DNA of 64,000 bases, from positions 558,001-622,000 of the forward strand of contig NZ_CP046566.1 in assembly GCF_009740285.1 (NCBI RefSeq), in the 5' to 3' direction. Shown here piece after piece: positions 24,957 through 33,624 of the stretch. A program made the position numbers and the translations under genes. A model generated the notes under the pieces. It had not been told where the DNA came from, did not search any database, and saw only the letters and a program-made list of their open reading frames with translations. Position 1 is the stretch's first letter. Every line of letters starts with the position of its first letter. Origin of the DNA: Phnomibacter ginsenosidimutans. Lineage in GTDB: Bacteria > Bacteroidota > Bacteroidia > Chitinophagales > Chitinophagaceae.

Positions 24957-25940
24957 ATGCGTTTGTACACTTGCTTTTTATGGATGATGTTGGGCACAAG
25001 CTCAGTTGCTCTGGCGCAACAAACTTCGACAGACACCGCTGCCAAACAGGGCAATCCTATTGTGCCCGGTTGGTACGCCGATCCCGAAGGTGCTGTGTAC
25101 AACAAGCGGTATTGGGTGTTTCCCACCTATTCGGCATCGTACAACGAGCAGGTATTTATGGATGCGTTTTCTTCTGCCGATTTGCGCAGCTGGACCAAGC
25201 ATCCACGAATTATTGATACAGCTGCTGTACAATGGGCCAAGCGGGCCATGTGGGCTCCGGCCATTATTCAAAAAGGAAAAAAGTACTACCTGTTTTTTGC
25301 AGCCAACGACATTCAGCAAGAAACTGAACTGGGTGGCATTGGTGTAGCGGTGGCCAACAAGCCCGAAGGACCTTACAAAGATTTGCTGGGCAAGCCATTG
25401 ATCAATGCCATCGTCAACAAAGCTCAACCCATTGATCAGTTTGTGTTTCAGGATAAGGATGGCCAGTACTACATGATATATGGCGGATGGGGGCGCTGCA
25501 ACATGGTGAAACTGAACAGCGATTTTACCGGATTGCTGCCTTTTGAAGACGGACAAACATTCAAAGAAATTACACCGCAGGGTTATGTAGAAGGGCCGTT
25601 TATGTTTCAGCGCAAAGGCAAGTATTATTTTATGTGGAGCGAAGGCGGCTGGGGCGGTCCCAACTATCGGGTAGCTTATGCCATGGCCGATTCGCCATTT
25701 GGCCCCTGGCAGCGCATTGGCACCGTGCTGCAGCAAGACCCTGCTGTGGCCACCGGTGCCGGCCACCACTCTGTGGTGCAAGTGCCGGGCAAAGATGAAT
25801 GGCTGATCATATATCATCGCCGGCCGTTGGGCGAAACCCACCACAACCACCGGGTTACCTGCATCGACAAAATGACTTTCGATGCCAATGGCCTGATACA
25901 ACCGGTGAAGATGACCTTTGAAGGACCCGTGGGTAGATGA
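24957..25940 (+). CDS. Secreted glycoside hydrolase family 43 protein
   Basis: The 327-residue product has a signal peptide (ending SSVALAQ) and a single five-bladed propeller of the GH43 type. The expected acidic residues are visible: Asp in GWYADPEGA, Asp in PIDQFVFQDKDG and Glu in YVEGPFMFQRKG, i.e. base, pKa modulator and acid. MWAPAIIQKGKKYYLFFAA and GHHSVVQVPGKDEWLIIYHRR are typical. GH43 enzymes are mostly alpha-L-arabinofuranosidases or beta-xylosidases acting on plant hemicellulose; the exact substrate is not readable here. It stands alone, so it does not belong to a visible polysaccharide-utilisation locus. Confidence 0.92.
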   Translation: MRLYTCFLWMMLGTSSVALAQQTSTDTAAKQGNPIVPGWYADPEGAVYNKRYWVFPTYSASYNEQVFMDAFSSADLRSWTKHPRIIDTAAVQWAKRAMWAPAIIQKGKKYYLFFAANDIQQETELGGIGVAVANKPEGPYKDLLGKPLINAIVNKAQPIDQFVFQDKDGQYYMIYGGWGRCNMVKLNSDFTGLLPFEDGQTFKEITPQGYVEGPFMFQRKGKYYFMWSEGGWGGPNYRVAYAMADSPFGPWQRIGTVLQQDPAVATGAGHHSVVQVPGKDEWLIIYHRRPLGETHHNHRVTCIDKMTFDANGLIQPVKMTFEGPVGR

Positions 25941-26149
25941 TTGAAACTAGATGTTTGGTGACAGATGACTGATGTTGGTTAGCGGAGTAAATGTGGCAGA
26001 GCGGAGCTACACATCTTTGGGAACCGATGTTCCGCAGGGTAAGTTTGGTATGCTATGCATTCCACAATCGATTACGTAGATGCTGCATGGCTGTGGCGGC
26101 ATACCTCGATGCATCCACCTACATTTGTGCCCCTAATCAATGATACGGC

Positions 26150-26773
26150 ATGAGTGAATCGGGCAATACTACGGACGCAAAATATCAGCAACTGCTGGCC
26201 ATTACCAATAATGGCTACGACGCTTTTTTGTACGACTGCGATGGCACCCTTGCCGATAACATGCATGCCCACAAAGCCGCTTATGTACAAACCGCTGCCC
26301 ATTATGGCATTGAGCTGGATCCGGAACTGATTACCGAACTGGCCGGTTGGCCTACGGTAGACATGGCTGCAGAAATCAGCAAGCGTTATGGGGTGGCTTT
26401 CGATCCGGAAAAATTTGCGACCGAAAAATCTACCCTTTATTACGAGTCATACATTGGCCATACGCAACCTATTGAATTTGTCGCCCGTCATTTGCAGGAG
26501 CATGCCGGCAAAGTGCGGATTGGCATTGTGTCGGGTGGCAGACCCCGCACCGTTACCAAAACGCTGGAAGTGCTGGGACTGCTGCAATACGTTGAAGTGA
26601 TAGTGGGGGCCGGCGACACAAAAAGAGGGAAGCCTTACCCCGATCCGTTTTTGGCAGCAGCCAAACAGCTGGGTGTTGCGCCTGCAAAATGCATGGTGTT
26701 TGAAGATGGCCAGCCCGGTGTAGATGCCGCCATTGCCGCAGGTATGGATTGGGTACGTATTGATTTATTGTAA
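26150..26773 (+). CDS. HAD-superfamily phosphatase (beta-phosphoglucomutase-like)
   Basis: The 207-residue cytosolic protein has the HAD motifs in order. Motif I is DAFLYDCDGTLADN, with nucleophile Asp and acid/base Asp. A helical cap of the C1 type follows (HAHKAAYVQTAAHYGIEL). Motif II is GIVSGGRPRTV, motif III is the Lys in KRGKPYPDPFLAAAKQLG, and motif IV is MVFEDGQPGVDAAIAAGM. This places it with beta-phosphoglucomutases and sugar-phosphate phosphatases. Substrate unknown. The 209-nt spacer before it has a sequence similar to one at 53581-53610. Confidence 0.9.
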   Translation: MSESGNTTDAKYQQLLAITNNGYDAFLYDCDGTLADNMHAHKAAYVQTAAHYGIELDPELITELAGWPTVDMAAEISKRYGVAFDPEKFATEKSTLYYESYIGHTQPIEFVARHLQEHAGKVRIGIVSGGRPRTVTKTLEVLGLLQYVEVIVGAGDTKRGKPYPDPFLAAAKQLGVAPAKCMVFEDGQPGVDAAIAAGMDWVRIDLL

Positions 26774-26802
26774 ATGGTTAAGGCCTGCAACAGAAGCCAG
26801 CA

Positions 26803-27342
26803 TTAAACCGATTCTACATCCATGCTTTCGTAAGCAATTTCCAGTGTTTCTACGGCCAGCTCACTACGCATGCTGTTGAAGTGCGGGCCGCTGTATTTTA
26901 CAGGAAATGCATTGCGGAGTTTCCACATGAACACGGGGTTGTGTTCTTCATTCAGCAATCGTACCACCAGATCCCGCCGCTCCGGCTGACCCACTTGTAC
27001 AGTTTTCATCCAATCAAAAAAATCGGTATCGCCAGGCACCAGGCCACGTTTTAAAATGAGGTTGCTGTAGCGGTGCTGCCCCGGCATTTTTCGGGTATTG
27101 TATTCCATCGAACTACCATCCCGAAAGTCGATGACTTCCACCTGAATATCGAGGCCGGTTACTTCGGTAAAGCGGAGACTGACGCCTCCAAATTGAACAT
27201 CAAAATGATAGTTAGGCAAAGGCGTTGTCATAACAAGTGTGTTTTTGTAAGTGAGGTACCACAGCACCAGCAGCAGCAACAATGCTGCCAGCAATACCAA
27301 CACCCCGATGAGCAAAAATGTAAGCATGCACAAAAGATACAA
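26803..27342 (-). CDS. gp19-like phage tail-tube family protein with possible N-terminal membrane helix
   Basis: Residues from MTTPLPNYHFDVQFGGVSLR to the end resemble the gp19/T4-type tail-tube protein family: FTEVTGLDIQVEVIDFRDG, KRGLVPGDTDFFDWM, FPVKYSGPHFNSMRSELAVETLEIAYE. The family builds the inner tube of contractile tails and injection systems. The frame is open for 37 more codons upstream (ATG 27342), coding a strongly hydrophobic segment (LLIGVLVLLAALLLLLVLWY). If the start is ATG 27231 the protein is 142 residues, the usual tube length. If it is 27342 the protein has a membrane anchor, which would be unusual. No sheath, baseplate or spike genes lie nearby, so it is an orphan. Confidence 0.75.
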   Translation of the reverse strand: MYLLCMLTFLLIGVLVLLAALLLLLVLWYLTYKNTLVMTTPLPNYHFDVQFGGVSLRFTEVTGLDIQVEVIDFRDGSSMEYNTRKMPGQHRYSNLILKRGLVPGDTDFFDWMKTVQVGQPERRDLVVRLLNEEHNPVFMWKLRNAFPVKYSGPHFNSMRSELAVETLEIAYESMDVESV

Positions 27343-27376
27343 CGGGTATTTGGGAAAGTGAAAACGACCTTGAGTT

Positions 27377-27404
27377 TATCGGCGGGTGTACTCACCCGCC
27401 GATA
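27377..27404. terminator. Perfect 12-bp hairpin after the restriction-modification gene
   Basis: TATCGGCGGGTG and its exact complement are separated by TACT. It lies 14 nt past the end of the minus-strand MmeI-like gene. There is no T tail on either side, so termination is only possible, not clear. Confidence 0.4.
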
Positions 27405-27417
27405 TAACGCTACCGGG

Positions 27418-30400
27418 TTACCGCACATACAATCCATCATCCGTTTTGCGGAGCAGGCCCAGGGTGCTGATGGTTTCTAAGAGCTGACCAATTTTTTGCT
27501 CACGGCTGGCCGCCGCCGCTTTGCTGGTTTTCTTAAACTGTTGATGGATGATGGCAGCAGAAATAGGCTGCGCAAATTGTTGCAGCAAACGCTGCACCGC
27601 TTGTGCCTGTTCGGCAAGGCTGGCAGGCCACTCAATGAGTTCGGCGGCTGTGCTGGCAGTGGCAGTGGCTGCCGTGGTTTCGATGTTCAACGATGATTGC
27701 GCCACTCCCTGCGGATGCTGATACTCCGGCCGCAGCCAGCGTACCAAACCATTGGCTTCTTCTGCAGCTCTTTCTTTGTTGAGGGCCACCAGTTTTTCCA
27801 GTATGGCTTCGGTGCTGAGGTTGGCGGGCCAGCTGTAGGCTTGGGCCACCGCTTCGTCGAGTTCGTTGTGCAGTTGCAGCAGTATACTCACCAAGCCCTG
27901 CTCATGTATTTTTTGTTCTTTGGCGTTGAGTGTGTCGCCACTGCGCAGTTTTTCCAGCACATTGTACATATCGGTAATGGTGAGTGTAGCATGCAAGGCC
28001 TGCCGCTGTTTGCGATGGGCATCGAGCTGCTCGGCTATGCTGCGGATGCGTTGTTGTTGTGCATCGGTTGCAACGGGGAAGGGGAAGGTTTCAAAACAAC
28101 GGTTTTATCATAAACTAAATCATTCCCGACTCCCATGCGGCCGCCTATAGCAGAAGACCAAACGATATGAATGTTTGCTGAAAGTACACCTAAGAAATAC
28201 GCATCATCAAAACCTATTGCGATTAGTTTATCATCTGGCATGATTTCTCCACTAAGGAAAGTGAAATTTCGATATTTGGAGGTTTGTACTGTTACTATGT
28301 AGCGGTCAAGATTATTTATTGCACCTCTCAATTTTTCATTCGAACGTGCATGTAACCACCAGTTTTCTCTTCTGCTTTTATCCTTGTTTTCATCTCTTTC
28401 TGGCTTTACTCTTTCAAAAAGCCACTGATAAACTTGAGGATATTCGTTGCGCAGCTGGCTTTCACTAAAACTAAAAGTGTCAATTACATAAACGCCTCTT
28501 GACGTTTGATTAATATCTCTGCCGTTACGATATGGCTTAATAATTGATTTCTTATTTGTTCCTGAATCAAGTTTAGTTTTTGTTTCTGCATCAACAATAA
28601 ATCCTTCGCCATGAGGAATAATTCCTCTGGCACTGACCTCTAAATTTGATTTCAGTGGATGGGCATCGGATAGATTGGCACCTACTTTTAAATTTGAATG
28701 AATGACACCATTTTTTCCAGCCAACTTAACATCGGTAAATAAGTCTGTCGTAATTATCTCTTCCAGTACCATATCCAATCGTCCAATACCCGGCCCTTTC
28801 ACAGCAACTGTAATTGCAATACGAACTGCAGCACCATCACTACTATCAACCCATGGATGGTCTGGAATTGCATATGCAATTGATATTGGATTAGTCGAAG
28901 CGAATGAGTCTTCTAAAACCTTTCTATTAAATGATTGAGTGATGCTGTTGGTCGTAATAAAGCCAAAGCGGTCCGTTTTATTATCTACCAAAGTTTTCGC
29001 TGCCCTATACCACCAGTACATTACGAAATCTGCACTATCGGGTACCGCTCCCTTGTATGTTTTTCGCAAGGCTTCTGTGTAGCCATCACCCAAAGCTTCC
29101 CGCATTCTTTTATTTCCAATAAACGGCGGATTGCCTACTATAAAATCTGCTGTTGGCCATTCGGCAGGTTGGGGGTTTATGTAATCGTACACTACGGTTT
29201 GTGCCGTTTCATCGGGCACTTCCAGTCCGGTTACGGGGTGGGGTTTGGTGGTATGTCCATCCCAGCGGGTTATGGGTGCGCCGCTGCTGTCGAGCCGTGG
29301 CTTTTTTTCGGTGTAGCTCAGCACGGCATCCTGCTGTTGTATGTTGCCGTATTGGCGCAGTATCGGGTCTTCCAATCGCTTGGCGTGGCCATGTGTTTTA
29401 AAATGCCATTGCAGGTAGCCAATCCACAGTACCACATCGGCTATGGCGGCGGCCCGTGGGTTTACTTCCAGCCCCAACAGTTGGGCGGGTGTTACGGTGT
29501 AGCCGCCGGTCATATCCAATCCCAATTGTCTTGGGTATTGGGCTATGTATTCGTTTACTTCCCCTTCCAGCCGTTTCAGGTGTTCGAGGGTTACGTACAA
29601 AAAGTTGCCGCTGCCACAGGCGGGGTCCAGCACTTTTACCGAGCAGAGCCTGCGGTGAAATTTTTCAATTTCTTTCAAGGCACCGGCTTCATCGTTGGTG
29701 GCTTCCAGTATGGTGGCAGCGGTGCGGGCCGCTTCCCATTCTTCCCGCAGGGGTTCTATTACCGTGGGCAGTACCAGCCGCTCTACATAGGCTCGGGGGG
29801 TATAGTGGGCTCCCAGTTTGTGCCGTTCACGGGGTTGCAGGGCCCGTTCGAGCAGGGTGCCAAAAATGGCGGGCTCCACATCGGCCCAGTCGGCTTCGGA
29901 GGCCAGTATCAGCAGGTCGAGTTGTGCTTCCGTTAGGGGCAATGCTTCCTGGTCTTTAAACAAAAAACCATTGAACTGCGGAATGAGGGTACGCAAGGCG
30001 GGGTCGAAACCGCCTTTGTCCATGCTCATCCACAGCGATTGCAGGGCTTGCGGCAGCAGGGGCAAATTCTGTTTGTAATCGAGCAGCAGTTTGGTAAAAG
30101 AGCGGTCGGGCAGCAGCTGCACATCTTCGGCAAACATGGTAAAGAGGCAGCGCATCAGAAAGCCGGCGACCTTCTCCGGCCCGTGGCCCGATTGCTCCAG
30201 CAGGGCGGCAAGTTTGGCCAGGCGTTCGGCCAGTGCACGGGTTACTTTGGCAGCCCGCTTGCTGGGGTCGAGCTCCAGCGGGTTGGTAAACAGCAGGCGC
30301 AGTACTTCCAGTACTTCTTCCTTTTCCAGATCGGCCAGCGGTATGCGGTAGTTGTGCGGGTCAGGAAAAGGAATGTAGGTTTTCCCTGCCGGGCAAAATC

Positions 30401-30891
30401 GGCATACAGGTCGATGCAAAAGCCCACATCTACCACTACCAAAAAGGGGGCCAGCCCTCGGAGGCGGGCAGCGAACGGGCATAACGCAAGGCCTGTTCTT
30501 TGGCTTTTTTCATTTCCCGTTCCCAGGTGCGGGTGTCACGGGTGGCCGTACCGGTTTTGGTTTTTGCTTTATCGGCACCTAAGAGTTCGGCTTCGCTGGC
30601 TACGGTTTTGTCGGAGCCCTGTTTGGCTTCGAGCACAAAACAGTGCTGCTTGTAGAGGTCGATAAAGTTGGTCGTCTTTTTGCCTTCGCCATCGTCAAAC
30701 TCCACTGGTCGTTCAAATGTATAGGCGGCTTCATGCACTTTGTCCGATGCGGGTCGTGGCTTTTCAACCCCCAGCAGTTCGCATAGTTCGGTGAGAAACA
30801 GCTGGTAGTTGGCACGTTCGGAAGCGCCGGAAAGTTTCCAGCGGGAAATGAATGCTTGTGCGGTGTGATTAGCGGAAGAAGTATTGCTCAA
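27418..30891 (-). pseudogene. MmeI-like type IIL restriction-modification enzyme with three frameshifts
   Basis: Joined, the product is about 1157 residues. It has an N-terminal PD-(D/E)XK nuclease (Asp78 in NFIDLY; Glu88 and Lys90 in VLEAKQG) and a helical connector. An N6-adenine methyltransferase follows (DPACGSGNFLYVTL; IVGNPPFIGNKRM), then a target-recognition domain and a C-terminal helical part (LHNELDEAVAQAYSWPANL). Such single-chain enzymes cut and methylate DNA. Frames change near 28085, 30380 and 30440. The middle frame change passes through VVVDVGFCIDLYADFARQGK, which matches family sequence, so each break is a small indel. DNA from about 28100 to 29150 (after NPPF, covering the recognition domain) is AT-rich. 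Either the gene is dead or the assembly is unpolished. Confidence 0.85.
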
Positions 30892-31012
30892 AGCTCTGTT
30901 GGTATTTAGCGGTTAGTAGTGAGTGAAAGTAAAGATTGTTTGGAAATGGGTGACGGGCATAGTTGCAACGGCTGCCGAAGCTGGCTGCCCTGCCGTTGTT
31001 GGTCGCCCCGCC

Positions 31013-31060
31013 GTTGTTGGTCGCTGACCAACAACGTATGTGTTCCGGTTCGTGGGCCAC
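31013..31060. repeat. Palindromic repeat, copy A
   Basis: The core GTTGTTGGTCGCTGACCAACAAC (31013-31035) is an inverted repeat. It is followed by GTATGTGTTCCGGTTCGTGGGCCAC-like sequence shared with copies at 31243 and 32276. The conserved tail shows that these are members of a dispersed family and not chance hairpins. Confidence 0.8.
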
Positions 31061-31242
31061 CAATTGTGGAAGAGAAGTTGTGTACAAAAAAAAATCAACA
31101 AAACAAAACGTTCACAAATCTGTGAACGAAAAAAGTGTGTACGTTTTTTTTGAAAAAAAATTTTCTTCCACAAAACGGTGAACGAAAAATGTGTGAACGT
31201 TTTATTTGGAAATAAAAAATCGTTCACAAAAGGGTTGCTGCC

Positions 31243-31290
31243 GTTGTTGGTCAGCGACCAACAACGCATGTATGCCGGTTCGTGTGCCAC
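31243..31290. repeat. Palindromic repeat, copy B
   Basis: Same family as 31013: the core has TTGTTGGTC and GACCAACAA around AGC, followed by the conserved GCATGTATGCCGGTTCGTG tail. It has the same orientation as copy A. Confidence 0.8.
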
Positions 31291-31348
31291 GAACCAGGAC
31301 GTGAAAATCAAAAAAACTTATTGGATTTGAACCGCTCTTTACCGGCTG

Positions 31349-32164
31349 TCAATAGTATTCAATCGTTCTTTTTATTACCCAGTTTGTACCTTTTTTCATT
31401 TCTCCATTTGGTTGTTTTGATTCACTTGATGAATTTTTGGTTATCCAGTTTCCGGTAGCATCATTTGTGTATAGTGTTCTGTCGGTGTAGGTCTTGTCGG
31501 CTGAAACACTGGTCTCACGAATCAAAACATGCTTCTCGCTGTAATAGATCAGCTTGTTCGTGATTTCACCATCCTCGTCTGATTGAAAAAGAACAATCTG
31601 ATTCTTTTTATCATCCTGCCGGTAGCTGTAGGTATACATTCCTGCCAAGTCTCCGTTTCCTGAATAGTAATATTGTTTTATCAGTTGCCCTTCTGCATTG
31701 TATTCATATCGGGAAGTGCCGTACATGCTATTTTTACTTGAAGTGAGCAGCATCTTTGAATCGTAGGTGTATGTTTCATTTCCGCCAAGGCCGCCCGTTC
31801 TGCTGGTGATAAAGCCTGCTTCATTTAAAGCATAGCTATAGGTCCCCTTAAACGAAGCGTTGTTTTGGATTACTGTTATTTCACGCTTTTTGAAATTATA
31901 TACGAGTACTGTTGTGCCTGCAGGAGAATAGTTGGTAATTTTTTTTAACAGACCCGCCGTGTCAAATTCATATTCTTCTGAAACAGAACCTGAAGCATCG
32001 TATTCCGATAATTTTTTGACTTTCCCCTTTAAGTTGTAATCGCTGAGTTTATACTTGAAGGCTACGGGATTTATCACTTTTATGGGTGCTGCCGGCTGTG
32101 CTTTTGTGTCAACAACGGTAAAAAACAGGAAAATGCTGAGACAGATAAAATTGAGTTTAAGCAT
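31349..32164 (-). CDS. Secreted YD-repeat-like protein
   Basis: The 271-residue product starts at ATG 32164 with a signal peptide (LKLNFICLSIFLFFTVVDTKAQ). Short tyrosine-rich strand repeats follow: EEYEFDTAGLLKKITNY, GTYSYALNEAGFITSR, ETYTYDSKMLLTSS, SRYEYNAEGQLIKQYYYSG. This is the YD/RHS-like pattern of a beta-rich wrap, but far shorter than RHS toxins and without a toxin tip. Codon use is more AT-rich than in neighbouring core genes, and it lies between palindromic repeats. Both fit an accessory gene. Function unknown. Confidence 0.7.
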   Translation of the reverse strand: MLKLNFICLSIFLFFTVVDTKAQPAAPIKVINPVAFKYKLSDYNLKGKVKKLSEYDASGSVSEEYEFDTAGLLKKITNYSPAGTTVLVYNFKKREITVIQNNASFKGTYSYALNEAGFITSRTGGLGGNETYTYDSKMLLTSSKNSMYGTSRYEYNAEGQLIKQYYYSGNGDLAGMYTYSYRQDDKKNQIVLFQSDEDGEITNKLIYYSEKHVLIRETSVSADKTYTDRTLYTNDATGNWITKNSSSESKQPNGEMKKGTNWVIKRTIEYY

Positions 32165-32275
32165 GTGTGTTTTTTTTAATACCAAAAATAGGCTAACAAG
32201 TTTGTCAAAAAACTACCCGCTGGCGGGTATCTTATTGCTCTTGATCGTATTGCACATAGTTATAATGCTGCTGCC

Positions 32276-32323
32276 GTTGTTGGTCGCCGACCAACAACGT
32301 ATGTATTCCGATTCGTGAGCCAC
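32276..32323. repeat. Palindromic repeat, copy C
   Basis: The core GTTGTTGGTCGCCGACCAACAAC is an almost perfect palindrome, followed by GTATGTATTCCGATTCGTGA and GCCAC, as in copies A and B. It is in the same orientation. Confidence 0.8.
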
Positions 32324-32520
32324 GTACCGGGGCGGGGCTTTGTTGTTCGGCGACCAACAAAGGCGGGCTCAATGGCTGCTGCCTGCACCCCTGCTGATGG
32401 GCTGCGGATGACTGGCGGGTAGTGCCGGCGCTTTTGGCCGGCACCGCAGCGCAGCGGAGCCAAAAGGCACCGAACCACAGCTGCCATTTTGTGGTAGCCC
32501 ACAGCCCCCAAAGTGTTCCC

Positions 32521-32544
32521 AAAAACTAACAAGCGTTAGTTTTT
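32521..32544. promoter_or_regulatory. Perfect palindrome, probable operator of the paa operon
   Basis: AAAAACTAAC, AAGC, GTTAGTTTTT: the 10-bp arms are exact inverted repeats. The centre CTAACAAGCGTTAG has the look of TetR-family operators (AACnnnCGTT type), the family to which PaaR repressors belong. It lies 43 nt before the paaA start. No TetR gene is in the window, so the regulator would be encoded elsewhere. Confidence 0.65.
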
Positions 32545-32586
32545 GACGGCAATCCCTGTATTTTTACGGCCATTAAACGGATTGCT

Positions 32587-33528
32587 ATGGCCATTGCTCC
32601 CTTGGAAGCACGGTTTCAGGAGAAGATTGACCGTGACATTAAAATAGAACCGAAAGACTGGATGCCGCCGGCATACCGGCAAACGCTTATCCGCCAGATA
32701 AGCCAGCACGCCCACAGCGAAATAGTAGGCATGCTGCCCGAAGGCAACTGGATTACCCGTGCCCCGAGCCTCAAACGCAAAGCCATCCTCATGGCCAAAG
32801 TGCAGGACGAAGCGGGCCACGGCCTGTACCTGTACAGCGCTGCCGAAACGCTGGGCATCAGCCGCGATGAAATGATCACCCAGCTGCATACGGGCAAAGC
32901 AAAATACTCTTCCATTTTTAACTACCCCACGCTGAGCTGGGCCGATATGGGTGCCATTGGCTGGCTGGTAGATGGTGCTGCCATTATGAACCAGGTGCCG
33001 CTTTGTCGCACCAGCTACGGCCCCTACAGCCGGGCCATGATACGGGTGTGCAAGGAGGAAAGTTTTCATCAGCGGCAGGGCTTTGAAATACTGCTGGTGT
33101 TGAGCAAGGGCACTGATGCACAAAAAGCCATGTGTCAGGATGCCATCAACCGCTGGTGGTGGCCCAGCCTCATGATGTTTGGTCCGCCCGATGATGAAAG
33201 CCCCAACACGAAGCAAAGCATGCAATGGAAAATCAAACGCTTTACCAACGATGAATTGCGCCAGCGTTTTGTAGACATAATAGCCGAGCAAATCAAACTG
33301 CTGGGCATGACGCTGCCCGACCCCGACTTACGTTGGAACGAGGAGCGGCAGCATTACGATTTTGGCGCCATCAACTGGGATGAGTTTTGGCAGGTGCTAA
33401 AAGGCAACGGCCCCTGCAACCAGCAACGGTTGGATGCAAGACGCAAGACCTGGGATGATGGTGCCTGGGTGAGAGAAGCAGCGAAAGCGTATGGGGAGAA
33501 GAAAGTGGCAAACATGAACGTGGCATAA
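32587..33528 (+). CDS. paaA: 1,2-Phenylacetyl-CoA epoxidase, catalytic subunit PaaA
   Basis: The 313-residue protein is the diiron oxygenase subunit that epoxidises the ring of phenylacetyl-CoA. Typical PaaA sequence is seen: [33 protein letters not shown], then [20 protein letters not shown] and [11 protein letters not shown] with ExxH iron ligands. [20 protein letters not shown] follows. It heads the paaABCD-G-I-Y operon and is preceded by a perfect palindrome. ATG 32587 ([10 protein letters not shown]) gives family length. PaaA works with PaaC as a stable core. Confidence 0.97.
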   Translation: MAIAPLEARFQEKIDRDIKIEPKDWMPPAYRQTLIRQISQHAHSEIVGMLPEGNWITRAPSLKRKAILMAKVQDEAGHGLYLYSAAETLGISRDEMITQLHTGKAKYSSIFNYPTLSWADMGAIGWLVDGAAIMNQVPLCRTSYGPYSRAMIRVCKEESFHQRQGFEILLVLSKGTDAQKAMCQDAINRWWWPSLMMFGPPDDESPNTKQSMQWKIKRFTNDELRQRFVDIIAEQIKLLGMTLPDPDLRWNEERQHYDFGAINWDEFWQVLKGNGPCNQQRLDARRKTWDDGAWVREAAKAYGEKKVANMNVA

Positions 33529-33531
33529 TGG

Positions 33532-33613
33532 AACCACGAAGACGCGAAGGAGGCGCAAGGAGCACAAAGAAAATGCCTTGTGTTCTTGGTTATCTCTTGG
33601 TGTCATAGTGGTT
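33532..33613. repeat. Imperfect long palindrome between paaA and paaB
   Basis: AACCACGAAGACGCGAAGG at the left arm faces CTTGGTGTCATAGTGGTT at the right, with GCACAAAG and CTTGTGTTC as inner arms. The whole spacer can fold into one long hairpin. It resembles intergenic palindromic elements found in many copies in other bacterial genomes. Lying inside an operon, it could weaken readthrough or stabilise mRNA ends. Confidence 0.6.
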
Positions 33614-33624
33614 AAAAAAATACG

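Larger units (their letters stand above)
30892..31348. other. Gene-free spacer with palindromic repeats and AT-rich inverted repeats
   Basis: This 457-nt gap holds two copies of a ~50-bp palindromic repeat (31013-31060 and 31243-31290), plus a half copy at 30992-31006. Between them is an A/T-rich stretch (31061-31235) with repeated GTTCACA and TGTGAAC words, e.g. CGTTCACAAATCTGTGAACG near 31100. No protein with convincing composition is coded on either strand. Confidence 0.6.
32165..32586. other. Gene-free spacer before the phenylacetate operon
   Basis: The gap contains palindromic repeat copy C (32276-32323) and a degenerate half copy (32343-32361). A GC-rich hairpin-prone stretch lies around 32425-32475 (GCGCTTTTGGC facing GCCAAAAGGC). 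A perfect palindrome at 32521-32544 is listed separately. I see no gene. Confidence 0.6.

Noticed and set aside
28935-29936. Plus-strand open frame opposite the restriction-modification gene
   Set aside because: Tyr/Gly/Gln-rich shadow of the methyltransferase domain with no start context or domain.
30992-31290. CRISPR array
   Set aside because: The repeats are palindromic, few, and separated by about 180 and 1000 nt; there are no regular spacers or cas genes.
32542-32566. Bacteroidota promoter for paaA (TTTG and TATTTTTA)
   Set aside because: The two boxes are only 13 nt apart, while 19-21 nt are expected.
32587-33291. Long open frame on the minus strand over paaA
   Set aside because: It is the antisense shadow of a clear paaA gene; its composition has no domain.
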